A stretch of DNA of 30,166 nucleotides from DATGMP01 sp035293565 (GCA_035293565.1 DATGMP010000035.1:1-30166), one strand, 5' to 3'; positions 1 through 8,674 are shown, counted from the stretch's first letter. Notes: generated by a model not told the origin, from the sequence alone. A program made the numbers and translations.

Positions 1-1340
1 CGATCGATCAGCGGGTCGAGCGTCATTTGAAGGAGACGGGACGATGGGCGGACGCGCAGCGCCGGATCGCGCAGCGCATCGAGGAGGCGGCTGCGCGCGG
101 GATTGCGCCGCCCGTGTACAGGGGCGAGCTGCCGCCGGGCCACGACGGCTCGGGGCTGGCGCTCCTCGGCGTCACCGGCGATCAGCTGGTAGAGCCTGAA
201 GTCTACGAGCGCATCAAGTCGGAGACGCTGCAGGCGGTACGCGGCACGGTGCAGGCGGATATCCTGAAGGAAGATCAGGCGCAGAACACCTGCATCTTCT
301 CGACGGAATTCGCCCTGCGCATGATGGGAGACGTGCAGCAGTACTTCATCGACCGGCGGGTGCGCAACTTCTACTCGGTGTCGGTCTCGGGATATCACAT
401 CGCCGAGGCCGGCGCCAATCCCATCTCGCAGCTCGCCTTCACGCTCGCCAACGGCTTCACCTTCGTCGAATCCTATCTGGCGCGCGGGATGAAGGTGGAT
501 GATTTCGCGCCCAACCTGTCCTTCTTCTTCTCCAACGGCATGGACCCGGAATATTCGGTGATCGGCCGTGTCGCGCGCCGCATCTGGTCGACCGCGATGC
601 GGTTCAAGTATGGCGGCAACGAGCGGTCGCAGAAGCTCAAATACCACGTCCAGACCTCGGGCCGCTCGCTGCACGCCCAGGAGATGGACTTCAACGACAT
701 CCGCACGACGCTGCAGGCGCTGATCGCGATTTATGACAATTGCAACAGCCTGCACACCAACGCCCATGACGAGGCCTATACGACGCCGACCGAGGCGTCG
801 GTCCGCCGCGCGATGGCGATCCAGATGATCATCAACCGGGAATGGGGCCTTTCGAAGAACGAGAACCCGAACCAGGGCTCCTTCATCATCGACGAGCTGA
901 CCGATCTGGTCGAAGAGGCGGTGCTGCAGGAGTTCGAGCGCATCGCCGAGCGCGGCGGCGTGCTGGGCGCCATGGAGACAGGCTACCAGCGGGGCAAGAT
1001 CCAGGAGGAAAGCCTCTATTACGAGCATAAGAAGCATGACGGATCGCTGCCGATCATCGGCGTCAACACCTTCATCAATCCCGAAGCGGAAGCGACCGAC
1101 AGCATTATCGAGCTCCGGCGTTCGACGACCGAGGAGAAGGACGGCCAGATCGCCCGGCTCCGCGATTTTCAGTCGCGCCACGCCGAGGAGGCCAAAGCCA
1201 TGGTGGAGCGGCTCAAAAAGGCCGCGATTGCCAACGAGAACCTGTTCGCCGTCCTGATGGACGCGGTCCGCTGCTGCTCGCTGGGCCAGATCAGCGAGAC
1301 GCTCTTCGAAGTCGGCGGCCAGTATCGCCGGAACATGTAG
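1..1340 (+). CDS. icmF: IcmF-type fused isobutyryl-CoA mutase, C-terminal part (5' end outside window)
   Basis: The reading frame is open from the left edge (first full codon at position 3), so this is only the C-terminal 445 or so residues of a protein of about 1,100. It is the substrate-binding large domain of an adenosylcobalamin-dependent acyl-CoA mutase, which rearranges isobutyryl-CoA and n-butyryl-CoA or related branched acyl-CoAs. Recognisable blocks are QNTCIFSTEFALRMMGDVQ, the FYSVSVSGYHIAEAGANP barrel segment, FSNGMDPEY, LHTNAHDEAYTTPTEASVRRA and the C-terminal GGQYRRNM. IcmF carries its B12-binding and G-protein chaperone domains at the N terminus, which fits the absence of a C-terminal B12 domain here. 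A stand-alone mutase large subunit (IcmA/HcmA) is the alternative; the C-terminal ending favours IcmF. A TTG at 27 lies inside the frame and should not be taken as the start. Confidence 0.9.
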   Translation, partial: IDQRVERHLKETGRWADAQRRIAQRIEEAAARGIAPPVYRGELPPGHDGSGLALLGVTGDQLVEPEVYERIKSETLQAVRGTVQADILKEDQAQNTCIFSTEFALRMMGDVQQYFIDRRVRNFYSVSVSGYHIAEAGANPISQLAFTLANGFTFVESYLARGMKVDDFAPNLSFFFSNGMDPEYSVIGRVARRIWSTAMRFKYGGNERSQKLKYHVQTSGRSLHAQEMDFNDIRTTLQALIAIYDNCNSLHTNAHDEAYTTPTEASVRRAMAIQMIINREWGLSKNENPNQGSFIIDELTDLVEEAVLQEFERIAERGGVLGAMETGYQRGKIQEESLYYEHKKHDGSLPIIGVNTFINPEAEATDSIIELRRSTTEEKDGQIARLRDFQSRHAEEAKAMVERLKKAAIANENLFAVLMDAVRCCSLGQISETLFEVGGQYRRNM

Positions 1341-1399
1341 ACGCCCCTAATCCTTTCGATTGTTGCGGGCTTCGGTTGTGGAATGGCGCACTTGATGAT

Positions 1400-1426
1400 T
1401 TGACAAGCGCGCCAAGGTGATATTCC
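1400..1426 (+). promoter_or_regulatory. possible promoter for the cyclopropane fatty acid synthase
   Basis: A perfect TTGACA lies at 1400-1405 in the gap after icmF. The best -10-like hexamer is TATTCC at 1421-1426, which gives a short 15-base spacer; at 17 bases the hexamer would be the poorer TTCCTT. The cfa start is 79 bases downstream. The -35 is clear and the -10 is weak. Confidence 0.3.
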
Positions 1427-1504
1427 TTTTCTCCTAAACGGGTCCGCGAAGGCCCGAGCGGCGGAGTAGTCGCCGATCGGCGCGTGCCCGAGTGGGGGAG
1501 CGCT

Positions 1505-2749
1505 ATGTTCGTATGGTACCTCAGAAAGGCCATCCGACGCGGCCGGATGGTAATCGTCTTGCCCGGTGGCCGCCGTGAAGAGCTCGGTCCAGGCCCCGCG
1601 GACAGCCCGCCGCTCACGATCCGAATCGCCGACCGCGCAACCCTGTGGCGGCTCACGCTCAATCCCGAGCTCGCTTTCGGCGAAGCCTATATGGATGGGA
1701 CGCTCACGATCGAGAACGGCACGATCCGCGACGTGCTGGACGTGATGTTCAACAACCTGTCCGATGCCCCACCCTTACCGCAAGCCGAGTTCGTGCGGCC
1801 GTTCCGGCCGTTCCTGCGCTATCTGCAGCAATACAATCCGGCCGGCAGGGCGCGCCGCAACGTCGCACATCATTACGATCTCTCCGACCGGCTCTATGAG
1901 CTGTTCCTCGATTCCGACCGGCAATATTCCTGCGCCTACTTCCCTACACCCGATCTGACGATCGACGCGGCCCAGGAGGCAAAAAAGCGCCACATCGCCG
2001 CCAAGCTTCTGCTTCAGCCGGGTATGCGCGTGCTCGACATCGGATCGGGATGGGGCGGGCTGGCGCTTTCGCTGGCCCAGGTCGCGGGCGTCGAGGTGAC
2101 GGGGCTCACGCTCTCCACCGAACAGCTCGCCGTATCGAATGCGCGCGCCCGGGCAATGGGCCTGGCCGACCGGGTGCGCTTCCATCTGCGCGATTATCGC
2201 GACGAGACCGGCAGCTATGACCGGATCGTCTCGGTCGGGATGTTCGAGCATGTGGGGAGCGTCCAGTACGGCGCCTTTTTCGATACCGTGAAGCGGCTTT
2301 TGGCGCCAAGGGGCGTGATGCTGCTTCATTCCATCGGCCGCCGCGACGGCCCCGGCCGCACGCCCGCCTGGATCCGGAAATATATCTTCCCCGGAGGCTA
2401 CGCCCCGGCTCTCTCCGAGGTCCTGCCGCAAGTCGAGCAGCGGGGCCTATGGGTTACCGACATCGAGGTGCTTCGCCTCCACTACGCCATGACGCTGCGG
2501 CGATGGCAGGAGCGATTCGAGGCCAACCGCGCAGAAGTCGCGCGCCTCTATGACGAGCGCTTCTGCCGCATGTGGGAGTTCTACCTGGCGGCGGCCGAGA
2601 TGGACTTCAGGCACTGGGGCGCCATGGTGTTCCAGATGCAGCTGTCCAACGCGCTCGATGCCGTGCCGCTGACTCGCGACTACATGTTCGACTGGGAGCA
2701 CGATGCGGCCCGCATCGAATCGTGGCCGCGGCGGGCGGGAAAGATGTAG
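1505..2749 (+). CDS. cfa: cyclopropane-fatty-acyl-phospholipid synthase (SAM-dependent)
   Basis: Transfers a methylene group from S-adenosylmethionine to the double bond of unsaturated phospholipid acyl chains in the inner membrane. The protein is 414 residues from the ATG at 1505, a little longer than E. coli Cfa (382). The N-terminal lipid-binding domain spans about 1-110, then AHHYDLSDRLYELFLD (121-136) with SCAYF (the conserved Cys, 143). The SAM-binding VLDIGSGWGGLA is at 176-187 and MFEHVG carries the conserved Glu (about 249). LHSIG and LHYAMTLRRW supply the His and Tyr that hold the bicarbonate in E. coli Cfa. A GTG at 1484 opens the frame seven codons earlier, but the ATG at 1505 has GGGGGAG at 1493-1499 and is preferred. 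It stands alone between icmF and the pst operon. Confidence 0.93.
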   Translation: MFVWYLRKAIRRGRMVIVLPGGRREELGPGPADSPPLTIRIADRATLWRLTLNPELAFGEAYMDGTLTIENGTIRDVLDVMFNNLSDAPPLPQAEFVRPFRPFLRYLQQYNPAGRARRNVAHHYDLSDRLYELFLDSDRQYSCAYFPTPDLTIDAAQEAKKRHIAAKLLLQPGMRVLDIGSGWGGLALSLAQVAGVEVTGLTLSTEQLAVSNARARAMGLADRVRFHLRDYRDETGSYDRIVSVGMFEHVGSVQYGAFFDTVKRLLAPRGVMLLHSIGRRDGPGRTPAWIRKYIFPGGYAPALSEVLPQVEQRGLWVTDIEVLRLHYAMTLRRWQERFEANRAEVARLYDERFCRMWEFYLAAAEMDFRHWGAMVFQMQLSNALDAVPLTRDYMFDWEHDAARIESWPRRAGKM

Positions 2750-2828
2750 CAGATCACGTCTCTGAACTTAGACGACGATCGATGATCAACGACAATAATC
2801 CGCATGAACGATCGATTAACTCCTAAAA

Positions 2829-2930
2829 TATAATTTTCCTTCAGAATCAGTCCACGCGCTCAGAAAGCAGCATCGACGTCCTGCCTCGAAAATGCAGGTG
2901 GCGTTTATGCGTATTTTGTGCTTTAACGCC
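2829..2930 (+). promoter_or_regulatory. pstS leader: TATAAT -10 and two stem-loops
   Basis: The 210-base gap before pstS is AT-richer than its surroundings. TATAAT at 2829-2834 matches the -10 consensus perfectly, with no good -35 at the usual distance, as is common for activator-dependent promoters such as PhoB-regulated ones. I could not find a convincing pair of PHO-box repeats, so PhoB control is inference. Between this -10 and the gene, CCTGC (2880-2884) pairs with GCAGG (2894-2898), and GGCGTT (2900-2905) pairs with AACGCC (2925-2930). The transcript leader would be about 120 bases. Confidence 0.35.
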
Positions 2931-2959
2931 GCCATACTTCAAAAAAAGGGTGACGAACC

Positions 2960-4012
2960 ATGTATCTAACCGTCGTGAGGTTCTTGCGACCGGCGGCTTT
3001 TGGCGCGATTGCCGCCATGTTCGCCGCGGGCGGCGCCAAGGCTGTGGATGTAACGGGTGCCGGCGCCACCTTCCCGAATCCGGTCTATCAGAAATGGGCC
3101 GAGGCGTATAAGGCCAAGACCAACAACGCCATTAACTATCAGTCGGTCGGCTCGGGCGCCGGCATCAAGCAGATCGAGTCCAACACCGTCGATTTCGGCG
3201 CCACGGACAAGCCGCTCACTCAGGACGAGTTGCAGAAAAACGACCTGGTGCAATTTCCAGCCGTCATTGGCGGTATCGTGATGGTGGTCAACCTTCCGGG
3301 CATCAAGCCGGGTGAGATCAAGCTCGACGGCGCCACAGTGGCCAAAATCTACATGGGAAGCATCACGAGTTGGAACGATCCGGCGATCGCGAAGACAAAT
3401 CCCGGGACAAAGCTTCCGGATACCGCGATCACCGTCGTCCATCGATCCGACGGATCGGGCACGACGTTCAATTTCGCCACTTACCTCAGTCAGGTGGACG
3501 CCGATTGGAAAGACAAGGTTGGGGCCAATACCGCCGTCGAATGGCCCGCGGGCGTGGGCGGCAAGGGCAACGAAGGCGTGTCCGCTCTGGTTCAACAGAC
3601 CGCGGGTGCGATCGGCTATGTCGAGATCGCCTACGCTCTGCAGAACAAGATGGTTTACACGCAGATGATGAATCACGACGGCCTGTTCGTGGAGCCGAAG
3701 CTTTCGAACTTCCAGGCCGCCGCCGCCAATGCCGATTGGAAAAGCCAGCCGGGCTACGCCGTCATTCTGGCGAACCAGCCGGGCAAGGACAGCTGGCCGA
3801 TCACGGCGGCGACGTTCATCCTCGTCCACGGCAAGGCCGCGAACGCCGAGAAAACCCACACTGTCCTTGATTTCTACGACTGGTCGTTCAAGAACGGTCA
3901 GACGATGGCCGAGGATCTTCTCTATGTGCCGCTGCCCGATTCGCTCGTAAAGCAGATCGAGGCGACCTGGAGCAGCAGTGTAAAGGCGGACGGCAAGGCG
4001 CTGTGGCCTTGA
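2960..4012 (+). CDS. pstS: periplasmic phosphate-binding protein PstS
   Basis: Binds inorganic phosphate in the periplasm and delivers it to the PstCAB ABC transporter. The 350-residue precursor has a signal peptide with a hydrophobic stretch and AKA cleavage site near residue 28. It aligns well with E. coli PstS: GAGATFPNPVYQKWAEAY near the mature N terminus (Thr37 as ligand), VGSGAG (Ser65), DFGATDKP (Asp83), and HRSDGSGTTF (161-170) supplying Arg, Asp, Ser, Gly and Thr ligands. GGKGNEGV, GAIGYVEIAYA and WPITAATFILVH follow in the family order. The ATG is preceded by AAAAAAAGGG at 2941-2950. First gene of pstSCAB; a stem-loop separates it from pstC, consistent with a higher level of the binding protein. 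Confidence 0.97.
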   Translation: MYLTVVRFLRPAAFGAIAAMFAAGGAKAVDVTGAGATFPNPVYQKWAEAYKAKTNNAINYQSVGSGAGIKQIESNTVDFGATDKPLTQDELQKNDLVQFPAVIGGIVMVVNLPGIKPGEIKLDGATVAKIYMGSITSWNDPAIAKTNPGTKLPDTAITVVHRSDGSGTTFNFATYLSQVDADWKDKVGANTAVEWPAGVGGKGNEGVSALVQQTAGAIGYVEIAYALQNKMVYTQMMNHDGLFVEPKLSNFQAAAANADWKSQPGYAVILANQPGKDSWPITAATFILVHGKAANAEKTHTVLDFYDWSFKNGQTMAEDLLYVPLPDSLVKQIEATWSSSVKADGKALWP

Positions 4013-4031
4013 TCCGGCATTAGCGCGCGAA

Positions 4032-4055
4032 GGGAGGGAAGCACGCTTCCCTCCC
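4032..4055 (+). terminator. intercistronic stem-loop between pstS and pstC
   Basis: GGGAGGGAAG (4032-4041) and CTTCCCTCCC (4046-4055) form a perfect 10-bp stem with a CACG tetraloop, 20 bases after the pstS stop. No U-run follows, so it is more likely a 3'-end stabiliser or partial attenuator than a full terminator. This would leave pstS mRNA more abundant than the permease mRNA. Confidence 0.7.
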
Positions 4056-4082
4056 CTGCGACGAAAGCGGGCAACGTCGAGC

Positions 4083-5048
4083 ATGAGCACAGCCACGATC
4101 GAAGCGGGTCACCGGCGCCGAAGCGACCACCCGGGCCGGCTCGGCAACGCCCTATTCGGCGGCTCCGCCTGGAGCTTCGCGATCCTGGTGCTGATCCTCC
4201 TCGCCGGCGTGATGATATCCCTCATCATCGCAGCGCTGCCCGCGTTCCGGACCTTCGGCATTCCCTTCATCTGGACATCCACTTGGAATCCGGTGAAGGA
4301 CGTCTACGGCGCGCTGTCGCCGCTTTACGGCACCTTGGTTTCCTCCGCCGTCGCGATGGTCATCGGCGTTCCAGTGAGCTTGGGTATCGCGATCTTCCTG
4401 ACCGAGCTCTGCCCAACTTACCTGAGGCGGCCGATCTCGACCGCGATCGAGCTTCTGGCGGCGGTCCCCAGCATCATCTTCGGCATGTGGGGGCTCTTCG
4501 TCCTGGCCCCCTTGATGCAGAAATATGTCGAGCCTGCGCTCATCGCGACCCTCGGCAAGATTCCTCTGATCGGCATCCTGTTCCAGGGGCCGCCCTACGG
4601 AATCGGTCTCTTCACGGCAGGGGTCATCCTGTCGGCCATGGTGCTTCCCTATATGGTCTCCATCATGCGGGATGTCTTCGAGACCGTGCCCCCGCAGCTT
4701 CGGGAATCGGCTTACGGGCTCGGGGCCACGACCTGGGAAGTCATCAAAACCGTGATCGTCCCCTACAGCCGGGTCGGCGTCGTCGGCGCTTTCATGCTGT
4801 CATTGGGCCGCGCGTTGGGCGAGACGATGGCTGTGACCTTCGTCGTCGGCAACTCCTACCACATCAAGGCATCGCTATTGGCCCCCGGCAGCACGATCGC
4901 GTCGTCGCTGGCCAACGAATTCGCCGAAGCGGATGGCCTGCAGCTCGCCTCACTGCTGGCCGAAGGTTTCCTTCTCTTCGTCCTCACCTTTTCGGTGATC
5001 GGCGCCGCGCGCTTCATGCTGATGCGCCTCTCGCGGAAATACGGGTGA
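4083..5048 (+). CDS. pstC: phosphate ABC transporter permease PstC
   Basis: Inner-membrane subunit of the phosphate ABC transporter; pairs with PstA to form the channel. 321 residues with six evident membrane segments (for example about residues 28-52, 77-101, 118-140, 176-200, 234-256 and 292-314). The cytoplasmic coupling (EAA) loop reads LRESAYGLGATTWEVIKTV followed by GRALGETMAVTFVVGN, the PstC signature. The start ATG at 4083 has no strong ribosome binding site, unlike pstS. This would add to lower expression. Three bases separate its stop from the pstA start, so these two are translationally linked. Confidence 0.96.
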   Translation: MSTATIEAGHRRRSDHPGRLGNALFGGSAWSFAILVLILLAGVMISLIIAALPAFRTFGIPFIWTSTWNPVKDVYGALSPLYGTLVSSAVAMVIGVPVSLGIAIFLTELCPTYLRRPISTAIELLAAVPSIIFGMWGLFVLAPLMQKYVEPALIATLGKIPLIGILFQGPPYGIGLFTAGVILSAMVLPYMVSIMRDVFETVPPQLRESAYGLGATTWEVIKTVIVPYSRVGVVGAFMLSLGRALGETMAVTFVVGNSYHIKASLLAPGSTIASSLANEFAEADGLQLASLLAEGFLLFVLTFSVIGAARFMLMRLSRKYG

Positions 5049-5051
5049 CCG

Positions 5052-5930
5052 ATGACCGACGCGACCGTTGATACAGAGCGCTCCCGTGCGACGCGCACGG
5101 TCGTTCAGCGACGGTTGCGGATCAACCGGATCGTCACGAGCCTTTCCTGGACGGCGACCGGCGCCGGCCTGTTCCTGTTGTTCTGGATCCTGACGGACCT
5201 GCTGCTCAAAGGCGCGGGCACCCTCTCAATCAACCTGTTCACCATGAACACGCCTCCCCCGGGAAGCGCCGGAGGGCTGCTGAACGCGATCATCGGCAGT
5301 ATGCTTCTGACGGGCGTCGGCATCGTTATCGCCACGCCGGTCGGCATCCTGGCCGGCACCTTCCTTATCGAGTATGGGCGCGGCACCAAGCTTGCCGAGA
5401 TAATCCGCTTCGTAAACGACATGCTGGTGAGCGCGCCGTCGATCATCGTCGGCCTGTTCGTCTATCAAGTGATCGTCGCTCCGGCGCACCATTTCTCCGG
5501 CTGGGCCGGCGCAGTCGCGCTTGCGATCATCGCGCTGCCGATCATCGTGCGCACGACCCAGGACATGCTTCAACTCGTGCCGGACGGATTAAGGGAGGCC
5601 GCTTACGCATTGGGCGCCCCCAAATGGCGGGTGATCGTAGTAGTGAGCTACCGCGCCGCCTTTCAGGGCATATTGACCGGCGTTCTCCTGGCGATTGCAC
5701 GGATCAGCGGCGAGACGGCGCCCCTCCTCTTCACGGCGCTGTCGAATCCGGGCGGATCGACCGACATGAATGCCCCCATGGCGACTCTGCCGGTTGTGAT
5801 ATATAAGTTTGCAGACACGCCCTACCACGATTGGCAGGATCTTGCTTGGGCCGGCGCCCTCCTGATCACATTTTCGGTACTGATCCTGAACATTGTCGCA
5901 CGCAGCTTCGCGCCTCGGACCGGGAAATGA
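5052..5930 (+). CDS. pstA: phosphate ABC transporter permease PstA
   Basis: Second inner-membrane permease subunit of the phosphate transporter, 292 residues. An N-terminal cytoplasmic stretch is followed by six hydrophobic segments. The EAA loop is LREAAYALGAPKWRVIVVV, then the conserved IARISGETAPLLFTALSN. FVNDMLVSAPSIIVGLFVY is the typical PstA segment before the loop. The start is three bases after the pstC stop, and the stop is four bases before the pstB start, so pstC, pstA and pstB are one translational block. Confidence 0.96.
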   Translation: MTDATVDTERSRATRTVVQRRLRINRIVTSLSWTATGAGLFLLFWILTDLLLKGAGTLSINLFTMNTPPPGSAGGLLNAIIGSMLLTGVGIVIATPVGILAGTFLIEYGRGTKLAEIIRFVNDMLVSAPSIIVGLFVYQVIVAPAHHFSGWAGAVALAIIALPIIVRTTQDMLQLVPDGLREAAYALGAPKWRVIVVVSYRAAFQGILTGVLLAIARISGETAPLLFTALSNPGGSTDMNAPMATLPVVIYKFADTPYHDWQDLAWAGALLITFSVLILNIVARSFAPRTGK

Positions 5931-5934
5931 CCGT

Positions 5935-6768
5935 ATGAGCGAAACGAAACCTCATTTGCAGCCGATCGCGACCGATATGCAGACACCGCGCGACGTGGCC
6001 GAACCGGCCCTCGAGCCTAAGATCGAGGTGAAGAACCTCGATTTCTTTTATCAGACTGGCCATAAGGCCCTGAGAAACATCAACCTTTCGATCGCCGATC
6101 GTTGCGTCACCGCCTTCATCGGCCCATCGGGTTGCGGTAAGTCGACACTGCTCAGGGTGCTCAACCGAATCTATGACCTGTACCCCGGGCAACGAGCGAC
6201 CGGCGAAGTGAGGCTGGACGGCGAGAATATCCTGGCGGCCAACTACGACCTGACGCGGCTGCGTTCAAAGGTCGGCATGGTGTTCCAGAAGCCGACGCCC
6301 TTCCCGCTTTCGATCTGGGACAATATCGCGTTCGGCATCCAACTTTATGAGAAGCTGTCCAGAGCCGACCTCGATGCCAGGATCGAATGGGCGCTCCGCA
6401 AAGCGGCTATCTGGGACGAGGTCAAGGACAAGCTGAAGCGCAGCGGCATGGGCCTCTCCGGCGGCCAGCAGCAGCGCCTCTGCATCGCCCGAGCGATCGC
6501 CGTAAAACCGGAAGTGATCCTGATGGACGAGCCCTGCTCGGCGCTGGATCCCATTTCCACGGCTCGGGTCGAGGAATTGATTCTCGAGCTCCGCGACGAT
6601 TACGGAATCGTGCTCGTCACGCACAACATGCAGCAGGCGGTCCGCACCGCCGACTTCACGACCTTCATGTATCTGGGCGAGATCGTCGAATTCGGCCCGA
6701 CCGAGCAGATCTTCTCGAACCCCAAAGAGCAGCGGACCCAGGATTACGTGACCGGCCGTTTCGGCTGA
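5935..6768 (+). CDS. pstB: phosphate ABC transporter ATP-binding protein PstB
   Basis: ATPase that drives phosphate uptake through PstCA; also part of the complex that signals phosphate status to PhoR in other bacteria. From the ATG at 5935 it has 277 residues: Walker A GPSGCGKS (63-70), Q-loop Gln118, signature LSGGQQQR (174-181), Walker B VILMDEP (194-200) and switch His230 in LVTHNMQQA. An in-frame TTG at 5893 would add 14 residues inside pstA and is not needed. The first 28 residues are a family-variable extension before the ABC fold. No phoU follows, which is unusual for a complete pst operon. Confidence 0.97.
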   Translation: MSETKPHLQPIATDMQTPRDVAEPALEPKIEVKNLDFFYQTGHKALRNINLSIADRCVTAFIGPSGCGKSTLLRVLNRIYDLYPGQRATGEVRLDGENILAANYDLTRLRSKVGMVFQKPTPFPLSIWDNIAFGIQLYEKLSRADLDARIEWALRKAAIWDEVKDKLKRSGMGLSGGQQQRLCIARAIAVKPEVILMDEPCSALDPISTARVEELILELRDDYGIVLVTHNMQQAVRTADFTTFMYLGEIVEFGPTEQIFSNPKEQRTQDYVTGRFG

Positions 6769-6788
6769 TCGCCCGATCGTTGCTCTTC

Positions 6789-6813
6789 GCCGATCGGCTT
6801 CTGCCGGATCGGC
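6789..6813 (+). terminator. stem-loop after pstB, possible terminator
   Basis: GCCGATC (6789-6795) pairs with GATCGGC (6807-6813); inside it GGC (6796-6798) pairs with GCC (6803-6805) around a TTCT loop, with one bulged G. It lies 20 bases after the pstB stop. There is no U-run, so it may be a processing or Rho-assisted end. The arms are also part of an imperfect direct repeat (GATCGGC.. TGCCGG twice, 6792-6820). Confidence 0.45.
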
Positions 6814-6886
6814 CTGCCGGTCTGTTAACCTAACCTTCAGCCGCCCCTGATACGCCCGAGATCCGAGTTTCAGCAGGGGCTTAGCG

Positions 6887-7939
6887 GTGACCGCCGAACT
6901 AACAACAGAAATCGCGGTTGAAGCCGTCGCGGCGGAGCGGCGGCCCGGTCTCCTCCTGCAGATCGACCGCGCCATCGGCCGCTTGAACATGACCACAGCG
7001 GTTGCGGTGCTGACGGCAATCGCCGTGTTGGGCTCCATGGCCGTGACGGCCGCGGCCTGGGGCGCGCTTTACGGGAGCCCCGACCCTCGCATCGTCGCCC
7101 TGAACGCGATCCTGGGCGCCATCGTCGCGCTGCCGATCGTCTATCACAGCCAAAGGCTCATCAAAGCCGTCAACAGAAAGAAGCATGAGCTCGAGATCCT
7201 GACGACCGAGCTTCGCGCCGCCCGCGATGAGGCCGAGGCCTCCAACCGGGCCAAGACTGCCTTCCTTGCCAATATGAGCCATGAGCTACGCACGCCGTTG
7301 AACGCCGTGATCGGGTTTTCCGGTCTGATCCGCGAACAGTCGGCCGGTGCGATTTCGCCGGTCTATGTCGACTATGCGGAGACCATCGGAACCAGCGGGG
7401 AGCATCTTCTCGACCTGATCAACACAATTCTCGACTTGGCCAACCTCGATGCGGGTCGCACGCCTTTCGAGCCCGAAGCGGTCGATCTCGCGGAGGTCGT
7501 GGAAGCCTGCGTCGTCACCTGCGGGCACCAGGCGCGCGAGCGCGGCGTCGATGTGTGGCCGCGCATCGCGCCCGACTTGCCGCGCGTCGCCGGCTGTGTG
7601 CGAATGGTCCATCGCACTGTTCTCAATCTGCTCAAGAATGCGGTCAAATTCACTGAAGCGGGCGGCTCGGTGGCGATCCGCGCGACGGTTCGCGACGCCG
7701 GCGTGGCGCTGATGATCGTCGATACCGGGATCGGCATGGCGCCCGAGGATGTGACAAAGGCCCTGCAGCCCTTCCACCAGATCGACAATGGCCTCAATCG
7801 GAAATATGAGGGCCCCGGGCTCGGGCTTCCGATCGCCAAGGCCATGACGGAGCGTCAAGCCGGACGCCTGACGATCGAATCATGCCCAGGCGCGGGAACC
7901 CGCGTCGAAATGTGGCTACCCTGCTGGAGCGACGGTTAG
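6887..7939 (+). CDS. membrane sensor histidine kinase
   Basis: A 350-residue two-component kinase with two membrane helices (about 38-59 and 68-87) joined by a periplasmic loop of only about ten residues, so it is unlikely to bind a ligand outside. A charged, probably coiled-coil linker (90-122) leads to the HisKA domain with phospho-acceptor His132 in NMSHELRTPLNAVIGFS. The ATPase domain has the N box (NLLKNAVKFT, Asn251), DTGIGM (279-284) and GPGLGLP (309-315); all catalytic boxes are present. There is no PAS domain and no receiver. GTG start at 6887, with AGGGG upstream. It follows pstB by 118 bases, in the place where phoU often sits, but lacks PhoR architecture. No response regulator is nearby. 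Its stop overlaps the rpiA stop by four bases. Confidence 0.9.
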   Translation: MTAELTTEIAVEAVAAERRPGLLLQIDRAIGRLNMTTAVAVLTAIAVLGSMAVTAAAWGALYGSPDPRIVALNAILGAIVALPIVYHSQRLIKAVNRKKHELEILTTELRAARDEAEASNRAKTAFLANMSHELRTPLNAVIGFSGLIREQSAGAISPVYVDYAETIGTSGEHLLDLINTILDLANLDAGRTPFEPEAVDLAEVVEACVVTCGHQARERGVDVWPRIAPDLPRVAGCVRMVHRTVLNLLKNAVKFTEAGGSVAIRATVRDAGVALMIVDTGIGMAPEDVTKALQPFHQIDNGLNRKYEGPGLGLPIAKAMTERQAGRLTIESCPGAGTRVEMWLPCWSDG

Positions 7940-8637
7940 CTCCGCATCAGCCGGCGCACGCCGTCCGGCTCGGCGATCAGCGCTTCCGTCGCCAGCCCTA
8001 CGAACAGCCCGCTTTCGACGACACCGACCATCTGCGACAGCTCACGCTCGAGCCCCGCCGGATCGGGAATCGCGGCGAAGCGACAATCGACGATATAATG
8101 GCCGCCATCGGTCACATAGGGCGCGCCGCCGCCCGGGACCAATCTCAGCCTCACCTCATCGGCGCGGTCGCGGAGTCGGCTCGCCGTCGCTTCCCAGCCG
8201 AAGGGCACAATCTCGACCGGCACGGCGAAGACGCTCCCCAGACGCTGGACCAGCTTCGAATCATCGCTGATGACGGCCATCCGGCTGCTTGCTGCGGCCA
8301 CGATCTTCTCGCGCAGCAAGGCGCCGCCCGCGCCCTTGATGAGATCGAGGGTCCCCGGGAGGATCTCATCAGCGCCGTCAATGGTGAGATCGATCCGCTG
8401 ATAATCGGCGAAGGTCGCGAGCGGAATACCTTCCTGGACCGCCTGGGCCGCCGTTCTTTCCGAAGTCGGGATGCCGATGATCTTCAGCCCACCACGCACC
8501 CGCGCGCCCAGAAGCGCGACCAGAAAGGCGGCGGTCGTGCCGGTGCCGAGCCCGATCACCATCCCGTCCTCGACGAGATCCGCGGCCGCGCGCGCGGCCG
8601 CCTTCTTCAATTCGTCGCGGCTCGCGGCGTCGGTCAT
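7936..8637 (-). CDS. rpiA: ribose-5-phosphate isomerase A
   Basis: Interconverts ribose 5-phosphate and ribulose 5-phosphate in the non-oxidative pentose phosphate pathway. 233 residues from the ATG at 8637, which has GGAG seven bases upstream; in-frame starts at 8649 and 8667 are possible but less well placed. Motifs: GLGTGTT (29-35), PTSE (57-60), the DGADE catalytic loop (87-91), KGAGGALLREK (101-111, with the catalytic Glu), and the C-terminal VVESGLFVGLA. Third gene of the minus-strand sugar-phosphate operon after pgi and the hydroxyacid dehydrogenase. It ends head-on against the histidine kinase gene. Confidence 0.96.
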   Translation of the reverse strand: MTDAASRDELKKAAARAAADLVEDGMVIGLGTGTTAAFLVALLGARVRGGLKIIGIPTSERTAAQAVQEGIPLATFADYQRIDLTIDGADEILPGTLDLIKGAGGALLREKIVAAASSRMAVISDDSKLVQRLGSVFAVPVEIVPFGWEATASRLRDRADEVRLRLVPGGGAPYVTDGGHYIVDCRFAAIPDPAGLERELSQMVGVVESGLFVGLATEALIAEPDGVRRLMRS

Positions 8638-8674
8638 GCTGTGCTCCATTCTGCTCAGTCGCGACAAGAAGGTG

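Noticed and set aside
2750..2959. A PHO box upstream of pstS
   Set aside because: I looked for paired CTGTCAT-like repeats and found none convincing, so PhoB control is not claimed.
2966..4096. A 376-codon open frame on the minus strand across pstS
   Set aside because: Antisense shadow of pstS caused by high GC; the plus-strand frame has clear PstS motifs.
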